A DNA stretch of 19,028 nucleotides from positions 1 to 19,028 of the forward strand of contig JABDPL010000315.1 in the NCBI GenBank assembly GCA_013042825.1, given 5' to 3'. Each line of letters begins with the position of its first letter. The stretch's first letter is position 1. A model generated the notes under the pieces. The model did no database searches, was not told the DNA's origin, and was given only the letters and a program-made list of their open reading frames with translations. Shown piece after piece: positions 1-7,965 of this stretch. Position numbers and translations under genes: made by a program. Source of the DNA: Flavobacteriaceae bacterium (GTDB taxonomy: Bacteria > Bacteroidota > Bacteroidia > Flavobacteriales > Flavobacteriaceae).

Positions 1-2952
1 GGGTAATGCATTCACAGTTACGGTTACCTCGTCTGATGATTCACAACCATTTTGTGAAACTATCACCGAATAGGTAGTGGTCGTTGTAGGAGCAACCTCG
101 ATATTTTGAGTCGTTTCCCCTGTACTCCACAGATAGGTGTCACCACCGGAAGCTGTTAGTATGCGCGTTTCACCCTCACAAATACTGCTGTCTTCACCAG
201 CATAAGCATCAGGAATAGGATTGACCGTGACAACGATTTCATCCTCGCCTTCGCATTCACCGATGATGGTTAAAACCGTATATGCAGTAGTTGTATCTGG
301 AATAACTGTTATACTTTGAGTGGTCTCTCCGGTACTCCAGATATAGGAATCCGCCTCTGCTGAGGTTAATGTAATGGGTTCACCCAAGCATAAAGATACA
401 TCCTCTCCAAGATTTGGATCAGGTGATGGATTTACAAAAACAGTGACTTCGTCGGTTGCTGTATTACTTCCTCTGAATGCAGTTACGGTGTATGTGGTTG
501 TTGCAGCAGGACTGACGATGATGGTTTCCGTCGTCTCCCCTGTGCTCCATTCCACGGTATGCCCATTGGTAGCAGCCGTTAATTCAACCGGTTCACCTTC
601 ACAAATCGTCACGTCCTCACCGGCATAAATCGAAAGCTGACCATTTACCGATACGACTACGGTATCGGAATCCTCGCAAACCCCATTGCTCACAATTACC
701 GTATAATGGGTTGTTAGCAAGGGCGTAACAGTAATGGACTGGGTTGTCTCACCCGTGCTCCAAAGATAGGTTCCTCCTCCTGAAGCGGTAAGTGTTATGC
801 TCTGTCCGGAAGGTGTATTTTGATTCGGGCCAGCATCTGCCACAGGCGATTCGAGTACCGTGACCGTTATTTCGTCGGTGGCTTCGCAACTGTTGTTGCT
901 TGAACTGACCGTATAGGTTGTTGTGGTTTGTGGAGAAACATTAATACTTTGAGTGGTCTCTCCCGTGCTCCAGGTATAGTTATTTCCTCCTGTGGCAATA
1001 AGGGTAATCAATTCACCATTACAGATTGTAATATCTTCACCTGCAGTGATTTGTGGTAGGTCATCTACAGTAACAGTTACGTCATCAGTATCGGACTCAT
1101 TTCCGGAAAATGCAGTTACCGTGTACACTTCTGTTGTTAGAGGAGAAACGGTGATCGATTGGGTCGTTTCACCCGTACTCCAAAGATAGGTGTCACCCCC
1201 GGAGGCCGTGAGCACGGTGCTTGATCCCGCGCAAATGTTTACATCTTCTCCAGCATTGGCAACAACTGTATCGGTGATGAAAACAGTTACCTGGTCGGTT
1301 GCCTGACAACCATTCTGAGAAACAGTTACTTCATAAGTGGTGTTGTCTATCGGACTTACCGTTATGCTTTGTGTGGTTTCACCTGTACTCCATGCGTATG
1401 AATCTCCCCCAGTTGCTGTTAAGGTGGCGCTGTCGCCTGCTCCAATCGAAACATCAGGACCGGCATCGGCGAGGGGAACAGGATTAACATATACGGTGAC
1501 ATCGTCAGTGTCGGAAACTTCTCCAACGGTTGCTATGACTGTATATACCGTATTGCTCGTTGGACTCACGGTTATACTTTGAGTTGTTTCTCCCGTGCTC
1601 CATTGATAGCTGTCACCGCCCTGGGCTGAGAGAACAGTAGATTCACCTTCACAAATAGTTACATCGGGTCCTGCATTGGCGGTCACCTGCTCATTTACTG
1701 TAACCGTTACCTCATCAGAATTCTGACAACCGTCGAGTTCAACCTGCACTGAATAGGTTGTGGTTTGATTTGGGCTGACCGTTATGCTTTGGGTCGTTTC
1801 ACCCGTATTCCATAAGTAGGTCGCTCCTCCTGTAGCGGTAAGTGTAGTGCTTTCTCCGTTAAGAATTGAGACGTCCGGGCCTGCATTCGCAGACGGAATG
1901 GGATTAACAAAAACAATTACCTCATCGGTATCAGACACGTTACCCGTAGTTGCGATAACAGAATAGGTAGTTGATACATTAGGGTTAACCGTTATACTTT
2001 GAGTCGTTTCACCTGTACTCCATTCGTAAGTTTCGCCGCCACTTGCCGTGAGAACCGTGCTTTCGCCCTGGCAGATAGTAACGTCGGGGCCGGCATTGGC
2101 ATTGACATCTATATTGACAAATACCGTCACATAATCGATGTCCTGGCATCCGTTTTCAGTAACGGTTACCGAATAGGTTGTATCGGAGGTAGGACTTACT
2201 GTAATGTTCTGAGTGCTTTCTCCTGTATTCCAAATGAAGGAACTGCCACCGGATGCACTGAGTGTAATACTGTCGCCATAATTGATGGTGACATTGGGGC
2301 CGGCATCAGCCTCGGGTAAGGGATTTACTGTTACAGTTACCTCGTCTGCAGCGCTGCATCCATTATCGCTAACCGTAACCGTATAGGTGGTCGTAACGGT
2401 TGGACTTACAGTTATTGTTGCTGTCGTCTGGCCGGTGTTCCATTCGTAATCGGTACCGCCTGATGCGGTAAGTGTTGCAGACTCTCCCTCGCATATAGCA
2501 ATATCTGGCCCGGCATTGGGATTAACCCCATCAAGAACTGTTACTGTTACAGATGCTGAATCTTCACAATCGTTCTGAGTGACTGTAACCGTGTAGGTTG
2601 TTGTTGAATTTGGACTTACGTTTATGCTTGCTGTAGTTTGGCCGGTGTTCCATAAATAGGTATCGCCTCCTGTAGCTGTAAGGGTCGTGGTTTCGCCCTG
2701 GCAAATTGTTACATCATCTCCGGCCCCTGCAGTCGGCAGGGGGTTTAAAAAAACCGTTACCGTATCTGTGGTCTCAGCTCCTGAGGAATCTGTTCCTGTA
2801 ACTGTATAGGTTGTTGTTTGATCGGGTGTAACGGTGACCGATGCAGAATTACCGATGACAGCCCCGGTATCGTCTCTCCATACATAACTTTGAGCCCCGG
2901 TGGCTGTGAGTGAAGTAGTCTCACCTTCACAGATAGAGACATCCTCTCCTGC
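1..2952 (-). repeat. Tandem array of fourteen 70-residue (210-bp) Ig/PKD-like repeats
   Basis: Each unit begins with AGpDVtIC-like and ends with VTVxVNP. The first codons of the units (upper coordinate on the minus strand) are at 2952, 2724, 2514, 2304, 2094, 1884, 1674, 1464, 1254, 1044, 834, 624, 411 and 201. Spacing is exactly 210 bp, except for the first unit (228 bp, 76 residues, the most divergent, with RDDTGAV in place of the STGETTQ core) and the twelfth (213 bp). The fourteenth is cut about three residues before its end by the window edge. The strict period and strong conservation of the WSTGETTQSI core suggest expansion by recombination. Such arrays act as rigid stalks or binding modules in surface proteins; which applies here is not visible. 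Confidence 0.93.
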
Positions 2953-4224
2953 GTTAACGGAATCCGATTGATTACCTGCCACTTCAACTACCCATAATAA
3001 GGGATAATTCTGATTCATGATACTGCTGTTATACCAATTACTGGCAAAAATCACTTTTGTTCCGTCCCGGTTCGGACAGGCATGAGCCTGGTGATTGTAT
3101 GATGCATTAGCAGCCTCAAAATTGGTATTATGCTTTGCAAATCTTTGAATGGTATTGGAATCGTCCAATTTAATAGCGAAGATCTCCTTTGGCGCTTCCC
3201 AGCCATTAAGATTGTTAAGATCTCCTGAATCGGTCACATAGGCCCAACCCGGACGATTGATGTTTCTCGTGCTCAGGTGTCCACCAGCTGCGCCAAGATC
3301 ACCTGTGGCACCCGAGAATGGAAATAGTCCTTTGGTAACACCATTATCGAGCCTGGTGTATGAGTAAGAATGATTACCAAAGTTTGCGTGAGAGACATAA
3401 ACTTCATTTCCATCCATGTCATAGCCTATATCACCATGCTCTCTGGCGTTTTCAAGATGCACCTCATTTTGCATAAAGCGATCAAAGGATTTTACACCAT
3501 TGGTTGGTCCGCTTCCCCAGGAATCATATTGAACCACACAATAGTTACCTGATTGGGATATGGAAACCCAATCTAAGGGTGTTGTTCCGATATATTTACT
3601 ACCGGTTATTACATCATTTAAAATATCATAAACGAAAATGGTTTGATTTGATCCATTTCTCCCGATTAAAGCCACCCATTGATCATCATTAGAAAGATTT
3701 CCCTCTCCATAACCTATACTTACATTGTCATATTCGGAAAACGTCCTGAGAACAACCTCTTGTTGTGTAACGACATTACGGCGGAATAGTTTATTTTGAT
3801 GCGTATCGAAGGTTAACTGAGGATCCACGTTCGACCAAATACTTCTGCAATATACATCCCCAATGATCTCATAAGTATTACCATCAAGAATTTTTGCCGG
3901 CCAACCATCGGTCATGATCATCGTTCCATCGGCGTTCCAGGGTTGTTTCTTTGAATAGCGATGCCTTAATTGTGAACATGTACACCCAAAGGCACTTTGA
4001 TCACTGATACGTATAACGGTGTTTCCAGTATAGTTGTCGGTTGTAGGTTCAAGATAATTCGGTAAGGAAGTCGGGGGTGTATAAAACTCCCAGTCTATTG
4101 TAGTAAGATCAACTTCCGGGGGATAAATTTGGGCCGAAACTTCATAATTACTTATTCCACATAAGATAATTGTCAAACATAATAATTTCTTCCGCCACTC
4201 GCTGCTGCGTAGGTCTCGTATCAT
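1..4224 (-). CDS. Secreted repeat protein: signal peptide, beta-propeller-like region, 14 Ig/PKD-like repeats (C-terminus cut by window edge)
   Basis: The frame is open from the ATG at 4224 down to base 1 (1408 codons, no stop). An in-frame TAA at 4233-4231 lies just upstream of the ATG. Residues 1-31 look like a signal peptide: basic stretch WRKK, hydrophobic core LLCLTIILCGI, likely cleavage VSA|Q after residue 31. Residues about 32-424 have short strand-like segments with DG/NxDG turns, such as NADGTMIM and NRDGTKVIF, typical of TolB/WD40-like propeller blades. From residue 425 onward there are fourteen Ig/PKD-like repeats with the core WSTGETTQSITVSP and TTYTVTV. Proteins of this build in Flavobacteriia are normally outer-surface or secreted adhesins, often exported by the type IX system. 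The C-terminal sorting domain that would prove this is outside the window. The gene is transcribed away from the polysaccharide locus. Its ligand and exact role are unknown; a glycan-binding function is only a guess from position. Confidence 0.9.
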   Translation of the reverse strand, partial: MIRDLRSSEWRKKLLCLTIILCGISNYEVSAQIYPPEVDLTTIDWEFYTPPTSLPNYLEPTTDNYTGNTVIRISDQSAFGCTCSQLRHRYSKKQPWNADGTMIMTDGWPAKILDGNTYEIIGDVYCRSIWSNVDPQLTFDTHQNKLFRRNVVTQQEVVLRTFSEYDNVSIGYGEGNLSNDDQWVALIGRNGSNQTIFVYDILNDVITGSKYIGTTPLDWVSISQSGNYCVVQYDSWGSGPTNGVKSFDRFMQNEVHLENAREHGDIGYDMDGNEVYVSHANFGNHSYSYTRLDNGVTKGLFPFSGATGDLGAAGGHLSTRNINRPGWAYVTDSGDLNNLNGWEAPKEIFAIKLDDSNTIQRFAKHNTNFEAANASYNHQAHACPNRDGTKVIFASNWYNSSIMNQNYPLLWVVEVAGNQSDSVNAGEDVSICEGETTSLTATGAQSYVWRDDTGAVIGNSASVTVTPDQTTTYTVTGTDSSGAETTDTVTVFLNPLPTAGAGDDVTICQGETTTLTATGGDTYLWNTGQTTASINVSPNSTTTYTVTVTQNDCEDSASVTVTVLDGVNPNAGPDIAICEGESATLTASGGTDYEWNTGQTTATITVSPTVTTTYTVTVSDNGCSAADEVTVTVNPLPEADAGPNVTINYGDSITLSASGGSSFIWNTGESTQNITVSPTSDTTYSVTVTENGCQDIDYVTVFVNIDVNANAGPDVTICQGESTVLTASGGETYEWSTGETTQSITVNPNVSTTYSVIATTGNVSDTDEVIVFVNPIPSANAGPDVSILNGESTTLTATGGATYLWNTGETTQSITVSPNQTTTYSVQVELDGCQNSDEVTVTVNEQVTANAGPDVTICEGESTVLSAQGGDSYQWSTGETTQSITVSPTSNTVYTVIATVGEVSDTDDVTVYVNPVPLADAGPDVSIGAGDSATLTATGGDSYAWSTGETTQSITVSPIDNTTYEVTVSQNGCQATDQVTVFITDTVVANAGEDVNICAGSSTVLTASGGDTYLWSTGETTQSITVSPLTTEVYTVTAFSGNESDTDDVTVTVDDLPQITAGEDITICNGELITLIATGGNNYTWSTGETTQSINVSPQTTTTYTVSSSNNSCEATDEITVTVLESPVADAGPNQNTPSGQSITLTASGGGTYLWSTGETTQSITVTPLLTTHYTVIVSNGVCEDSDTVVVSVNGQLSIYAGEDVTICEGEPVELTAATNGHTVEWSTGETTETIIVSPAATTTYTVTAFRGSNTATDEVTVFVNPSPDPNLGEDVSLCLGEPITLTSAEADSYIWSTGETTQSITVIPDTTTAYTVLTIIGECEGEDEIVVTVNPIPDAYAGEDSSICEGETRILTASGGDTYLWSTGETTQNIEVAPTTTTTYSVIVSQNGCESSDEVTVTVNALP
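1045..2304 (-). repeat. Three 420-bp superunits (repeats 4-9) with alternating cysteines
   Basis: Repeats 4, 6 and 8 carry a late cysteine (NGCQ or DGCQ) but have no cysteine near their start (INYG, ILNG, IGAG). Repeats 5, 7 and 9 carry the early cysteine (TICQG, TICEG, NICAG) but no late one (NVSDTD, EVSDTD, NESDTD). Repeats 5 and 7 match at roughly 50 of 70 positions by hand count, against about 43 of 70 for neighbours 5 and 6. The true unit in this block is therefore a pair of repeats (140 residues). Each pair holds two cysteines about 25 residues apart across the boundary between repeats. Confidence 0.75.
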
Positions 4225-4561
4225 GGGCTTTTAGTTCTTGGTAGATTTGTAAGCGGGTGCAATCTAATCAAATATCGTTAACATGCAATATTTTTTCGTT
4301 GAAATGCATTTTTAAGTAAGTATAATACTACCATACTCTTGAATTTTAACATTCCTGATTCAATATTTTACAATGCTAATATTACATACGATGAATTGTT
4401 TGATATAGATCTCAGGAGAGCAGAAGAGCTTAAATTTAACAGTTCTAAGGTCCAACATAGCTGCAAATTTCGAATTTCATCTATTATATAGAGATACATT
4501 AAATAGATTCTAAAAAAAGGCATAATTTAGACGGATTCATTGCGAATCGTATCCCATTTTG
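4225..4561. other. Divergent intergenic region, no gene seen
   Basis: This AT-rich stretch of 337 bp separates the minus-strand surface protein from the plus-strand polysaccharide locus, so promoters for both should lie here. I find no convincing pair of Bacteroidota promoter boxes (TTTG near -33 with TAnnTTTG near -7) on either strand. Partial matches are TAGATTTG at 4242-4249 (plus) and the self-complementary TAAATTTA at 4431-4438, neither with a correctly spaced upstream box. An 11-base inverted repeat, AGTATAATACT, at 4319-4329 could be an operator but is short enough to be chance. No JUMPstart/ops element (GGCGGTAG) is present. Confidence 0.6.
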
Positions 4562-5653
4562 ATGAGTGGCCGAAAGCACATATCTTTCTTAATAAACAGT
4601 TTGAAGCCCGGAGGGGCAGAACGCGTGTTGTCGACACTCGCCAATCATTTGATCGAAGAATACGACGTTAGTATAATTTGCCTCTACAGCTGTACTCCAT
4701 TCTATGAATTGAATGAAAACATTAAAGTTTTTTATTGTTTGGACGAGTATCGCGATTCGAGTTCCTTTTTATATTCACTTAAAATCCATACCTCACTTTT
4801 AAGAAAGATCAACAGGCTTTTAAAGGATCTGGATACAGATTTGATAATTGGATTCATGACTATTAAATGCATTTATGCCGTTATATGTGGAAAATTGCGG
4901 GGTATCCCGTCTATTATCAGTGAGCGCATTCATCCCAGCTATAGTCCGATTTCGTCTTTTTGGTTTAAGATGAGACGGTGGATTTATCCCAGAGCTACTG
5001 CCCTGGTCGTTCAGACCAACGAAATCAAACGGTATTTTGATGAATTTGTAGACAGCGACAAAATTCACATTATTGTAAATCCGCTTTCCCTTTCATTGGT
5101 CGGAAAAAAAGTTGCTACAGATAGAGAAAACATCATTTTGAATATCGGCAGGTTAGATAATCAAAAGAACCAGGAATTATTGATCAGGGCTTTTGCGAGT
5201 TCAGATTTCAAGGACTGGAAGTTATACCTGATAGGTGAAGGTGTTAATTTTGAGAAATACAGCAAACTAATCGCGGATCTTGGCCTCAACGACCACGTCA
5301 TCCTTTTGGGAAGATCAGACCAGATCGAGGAATACTATAACAGGGCTAAGATCTTTGCGCTCAGTTCAAATTTTGAAGGATTTCCCAACGTTCTCATCGA
5401 AGCCATGTACTTTGGTTTAGCTGTGGTCTCAACCGATTGTCCATCGGGACCTTCTGATATCATCACGCATAATGAGAACGGTATACTCGTGCCTGTAGAT
5501 GATAAGGCAGCGATGGCGAGATCCCTCAATCTTCTAATGACGAATAATGACATATGTGAACGCCTGGGTGATAGGGCTGAATTAAGTGTTTCAGATTATA
5601 ATACCGATGTGATCGTTTCCAAATGGAAAAGCCTGATATTATCCTGTTTATAA
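4562..5653 (+). CDS. GT4 family glycosyltransferase
   Basis: A 363-residue GT-B fold retaining glycosyltransferase, predicted to add a sugar to the growing undecaprenyl-diphosphate oligosaccharide at the cytoplasmic face of the inner membrane. The N-terminal acceptor domain holds the loop LKPGGAERVL. The C-terminal donor domain begins near NIGRLDNQKN, followed by LIGEG and the EX7E donor-site motif (E272 and E280 in FEGFPNVLIEAM), then STDCPSGPSDII. This combination resembles the PglH/PglJ-type GalNAc transferases, but donor and acceptor cannot be read from sequence. I chose the ATG at 4562; a TTG directly before it (4559) is in frame but unnecessary. It is the first gene of the plus-strand run and is followed after 10 bp by a GT2 gene. 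Confidence 0.88.
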   Translation: MSGRKHISFLINSLKPGGAERVLSTLANHLIEEYDVSIICLYSCTPFYELNENIKVFYCLDEYRDSSSFLYSLKIHTSLLRKINRLLKDLDTDLIIGFMTIKCIYAVICGKLRGIPSIISERIHPSYSPISSFWFKMRRWIYPRATALVVQTNEIKRYFDEFVDSDKIHIIVNPLSLSLVGKKVATDRENIILNIGRLDNQKNQELLIRAFASSDFKDWKLYLIGEGVNFEKYSKLIADLGLNDHVILLGRSDQIEEYYNRAKIFALSSNFEGFPNVLIEAMYFGLAVVSTDCPSGPSDIITHNENGILVPVDDKAAMARSLNLLMTNNDICERLGDRAELSVSDYNTDVIVSKWKSLILSCL

Positions 5654-5663
5654 AGCAACGGTT

Positions 5664-6614
5664 ATGCTAAGAGAATTAATCCCGACATTTAAAGGTGAAA
5701 TCGATTACCACCCGGACTATACGTTTACGGTATTTACGCCCTTATTTAACCGACAGGATACGATTGAGCGTGTATACGATTCGCTGGAAGCACAGACATT
5801 TAGAGATTTTGAATGGGTTATTATAAACGACGGTTCAACCGACAATTCAAATGAAAAAGTACTCGAATTGATAGACCGTGCATCTTTCGATGTTCAGTAT
5901 AGAAATAATACTGTCAATCAGCATAAGATGGCCTGCTTTATCGAAGCAATAGCATTGGCCAAGGGTGAATTCATTTTGATCTTAGACTCAGATGACGAAT
6001 GTTTACCCAAGGCCCTGGAAATTCTAAAAAACAGTTATGAGGATCTGCCTGAAAATATTAAACCAAAATGCAGCGGCGTTACCGGTCTCGATATAAATAG
6101 TAAAGGTGAAGTTGTAGGTGATACCTATCAAAGCAGCCCGTTTTACAGCGATACATTTGATTCCTCCTATATTCATAATATCCGCGGTGATAAATGGGGT
6201 TTCACCAAATCGAGCATATTAAAAGGGATCGACTTTAATTCTGATCTTTTTGGTAAAGGATTGATACCGGAAGGGTTAATATGGAATCTTATTGCCGAAT
6301 CCGGCTACCTTACAGCTTACATTAATGAAAACCTGTTGATGAGTCACACCGATTCAGATGACAGGCTTTCAATCCCGGACCATAGCAAGAATGCTCTTGG
6401 TGCTGCCATATTTTCAATTGCTATCATCAACTGGTTCTGGAAAAAATACTTATCAGCTCGGCCTATGATTTTCGCTAAACGGCTATATGCCTTGTTGCGT
6501 TCTTCTAACTTTCTTGAATACAGCAAAGCCGAATATAGCGCTGCAATTGATAATGGATTCATAAGGCTCGTATTTAACATATTGTGGCCCCTAAGAGGCC
6601 TTTTCAAGAAATAG
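5664..6614 (+). CDS. GT2 family glycosyltransferase
   Basis: A 316-residue GT-A fold transferase. The N-terminus shows the nucleotide-binding strand FTVFTPLFNRQDTI and the conserved VIINDGSTDNS. The metal-binding DXD motif is D108-S-D110-D-E. A later GDKW motif (G175-W178) is shared with the second GT2 enzyme at 7958-8845, so the two are probably distant paralogues that flank the flippase gene. No membrane-spanning domain is evident beyond a mildly hydrophobic segment (IFSIAIINWFW), so it is likely cytoplasmic or peripheral. The ATG at 5664 lies 10 bp after the previous stop, and the stop is followed after one base by the flippase start, consistent with one transcript. Donor sugar is unknown. 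Confidence 0.88.
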   Translation: MLRELIPTFKGEIDYHPDYTFTVFTPLFNRQDTIERVYDSLEAQTFRDFEWVIINDGSTDNSNEKVLELIDRASFDVQYRNNTVNQHKMACFIEAIALAKGEFILILDSDDECLPKALEILKNSYEDLPENIKPKCSGVTGLDINSKGEVVGDTYQSSPFYSDTFDSSYIHNIRGDKWGFTKSSILKGIDFNSDLFGKGLIPEGLIWNLIAESGYLTAYINENLLMSHTDSDDRLSIPDHSKNALGAAIFSIAIINWFWKKYLSARPMIFAKRLYALLRSSNFLEYSKAEYSAAIDNGFIRLVFNILWPLRGLFKK

Positions 6615-6615
6615 G

Positions 6616-7965
6616 ATGAGAATACCCTGGTCCCAAATATCAGAGAGGTTTAAAGAGCTACGCAATCAGCCGGTAGTCAGGAATATCATTACCGTGGGCA
6701 TAGTAGTTCTAATTGTAAAGCTTGTCGGGTTTTATAAGGAAGTTGTCATTGCGGCAGAGTTCGGGCTCTCTGAACTTGTCGATACCTTTCTAATCGCCTA
6801 TATATTGCCAGGATTTTTAAACGAGGTTTTCCTGAATTCCTTCAATACGGTGTTTATTCCCAACTATGTCATGGAGAAGCACCAGTTAGGGAAACTCGGT
6901 TCCTTCATATCAGCAAGCTTGATAATTACCATATCTGTATCAATCTTCTTTGTGATTGTTTCATTGGCGCTTTTGGATTTTTACCTGGAATTGATTTTTC
7001 CTGGCCATACTGAACAATACTATTATTTGATTACGGTTCAGTTTTATTATCTCGCACCCTGCATAATCCTTTGGGGACTGATTTCATTTATGAGTGGGAT
7101 TCTGATGATCGATGATGAGTTCAGGTACTCTTCAATACATCCCATTTTAATCTCCATTTCAACAATTATCAGCATTGTTTTCTTCCAGGATGTTTTGAAA
7201 GAACGCGTTCTGGCGGTGGGAATGCTCGTTGGAACAGGCCTTCAGTTTATCTTTATTTTACTGGTCGTTCGTCATCGTAAACTAATTCAAATCGATCGTC
7301 CGGAATTTAAAAATTCAAATGTAATGATCATGATTCGCCAGGTTCCGGCTAAGATATCTGCGAGTTTGATTAACGGCTTGAACCCTCTGGTAGACCAGTT
7401 TTTTTCGGCGCAGCTTGTTGTTGGGTCTATCGCTGCTTTGAGCTATGGAATAAAGATACCGGCATTTGTAATTAGCGTAATAGGAATGGCTATTGGAAAT
7501 GTTATGCTGCCGTATTTTTCAAAAGAAGCTGCGAAAGATATGGCTCAGACATTCAGGAAGCTGCGGCAAATTATGAGCGTTATAATCATTGTTAGTGTCG
7601 TGGTTATGATTATTCTGATAATAGGGTCAATCGATATTATCAGCCTGTTATTTGAACGCGAAGCATTTTTAGCTTCCGATTCGATCAAGGTTGGCAGAAT
7701 TCAGCAAATGTACCTGTTACAGTTGCCTTTCTATATCACCGGATTGATAATGGTGAAATACCTTACGTCTATCAATAAAAATTATTTTATGGTTCTAACC
7801 TCCATCATCAGCTTGGTTTTGAACATAGGCCTGAATTATGTTTTAATCCGCTATATGGATGTTTTCGGACTGGCTTTGGCTACATCCCTGGTTTCCATGG
7901 TGAATAGCATTATCCTTTATATATATATTGTGCGAATCAACAAATCAGTCAAGACAGATGTTTGA
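6616..7965 (+). CDS. MurJ/MviN-family polysaccharide flippase (Wzx role)
   Basis: A 449-residue polytopic membrane protein with about 12 hydrophobic segments. The N-terminal stretch has the MurJ/MviN signature (KLVGFYKEVVIAAEFG, then VDTFLIAYILPGFLNEVF and FIPNYV). IGMAIGNVMLP matches the LGVALGTILLP region of E. coli MurJ. MurJ flips lipid II; here the setting among glycosyltransferases and a Wzy suggests flipping of undecaprenyl-diphosphate oligosaccharide instead. In line with that, my hand alignment to E. coli MurJ places K35, K41 and K280 at the essential Arg18, Arg24 and Arg270, and N69 at Arg52, while D56 keeps Asp39. The protein is shorter than typical MurJ (about 510), probably lacking the last two helices. 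A housekeeping lipid II role cannot be wholly excluded. Its end overlaps the next gene by 8 bp. Confidence 0.88.
   Translation: MRIPWSQISERFKELRNQPVVRNIITVGIVVLIVKLVGFYKEVVIAAEFGLSELVDTFLIAYILPGFLNEVFLNSFNTVFIPNYVMEKHQLGKLGSFISASLIITISVSIFFVIVSLALLDFYLELIFPGHTEQYYYLITVQFYYLAPCIILWGLISFMSGILMIDDEFRYSSIHPILISISTIISIVFFQDVLKERVLAVGMLVGTGLQFIFILLVVRHRKLIQIDRPEFKNSNVMIMIRQVPAKISASLINGLNPLVDQFFSAQLVVGSIAALSYGIKIPAFVISVIGMAIGNVMLPYFSKEAAKDMAQTFRKLRQIMSVIIIVSVVVMIILIIGSIDIISLLFEREAFLASDSIKVGRIQQMYLLQLPFYITGLIMVKYLTSINKNYFMVLTSIISLVLNIGLNYVLIRYMDVFGLALATSLVSMVNSIILYIYIVRINKSVKTDV

Noticed and set aside
374..2319. Several short plus-strand open frames across the left part of the window
   Set aside because: They lie opposite the long minus-strand repeat gene and recur with its 210-bp period; they are antisense or off-frame readings of the repeats.
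1..2952. Regular direct repeats considered as a CRISPR-like or satellite array
   Set aside because: The period is 210 bp, divisible by three, and the open minus-strand frame with conserved protein motifs explains it fully.
2757..3692. Short open frames of 60-76 residues on both strands
   Set aside because: All overlap the well-supported minus-strand coding frame and show no recognisable protein features.
4242..4249. TAGATTTG, a match to the Bacteroidota -7 box on the plus strand
   Set aside because: No suitably spaced upstream TTTG box, and it lies over 300 bp before the first plus-strand gene and only 18 bp from the minus-strand start codon.
4431..4438. TAAATTTA as a possible -7 box on either strand
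   Set aside because: It has one mismatch, and the nearest upstream TTTG boxes are at wrong distances (about 28 bp on plus, 25 bp on minus).
7928..7957. TTG start giving a longer second GT2 protein
   Set aside because: The ten added residues do not resemble the family N-terminus and would lie entirely within the flippase reading region; the ATG at 7958 starts at the usual position.
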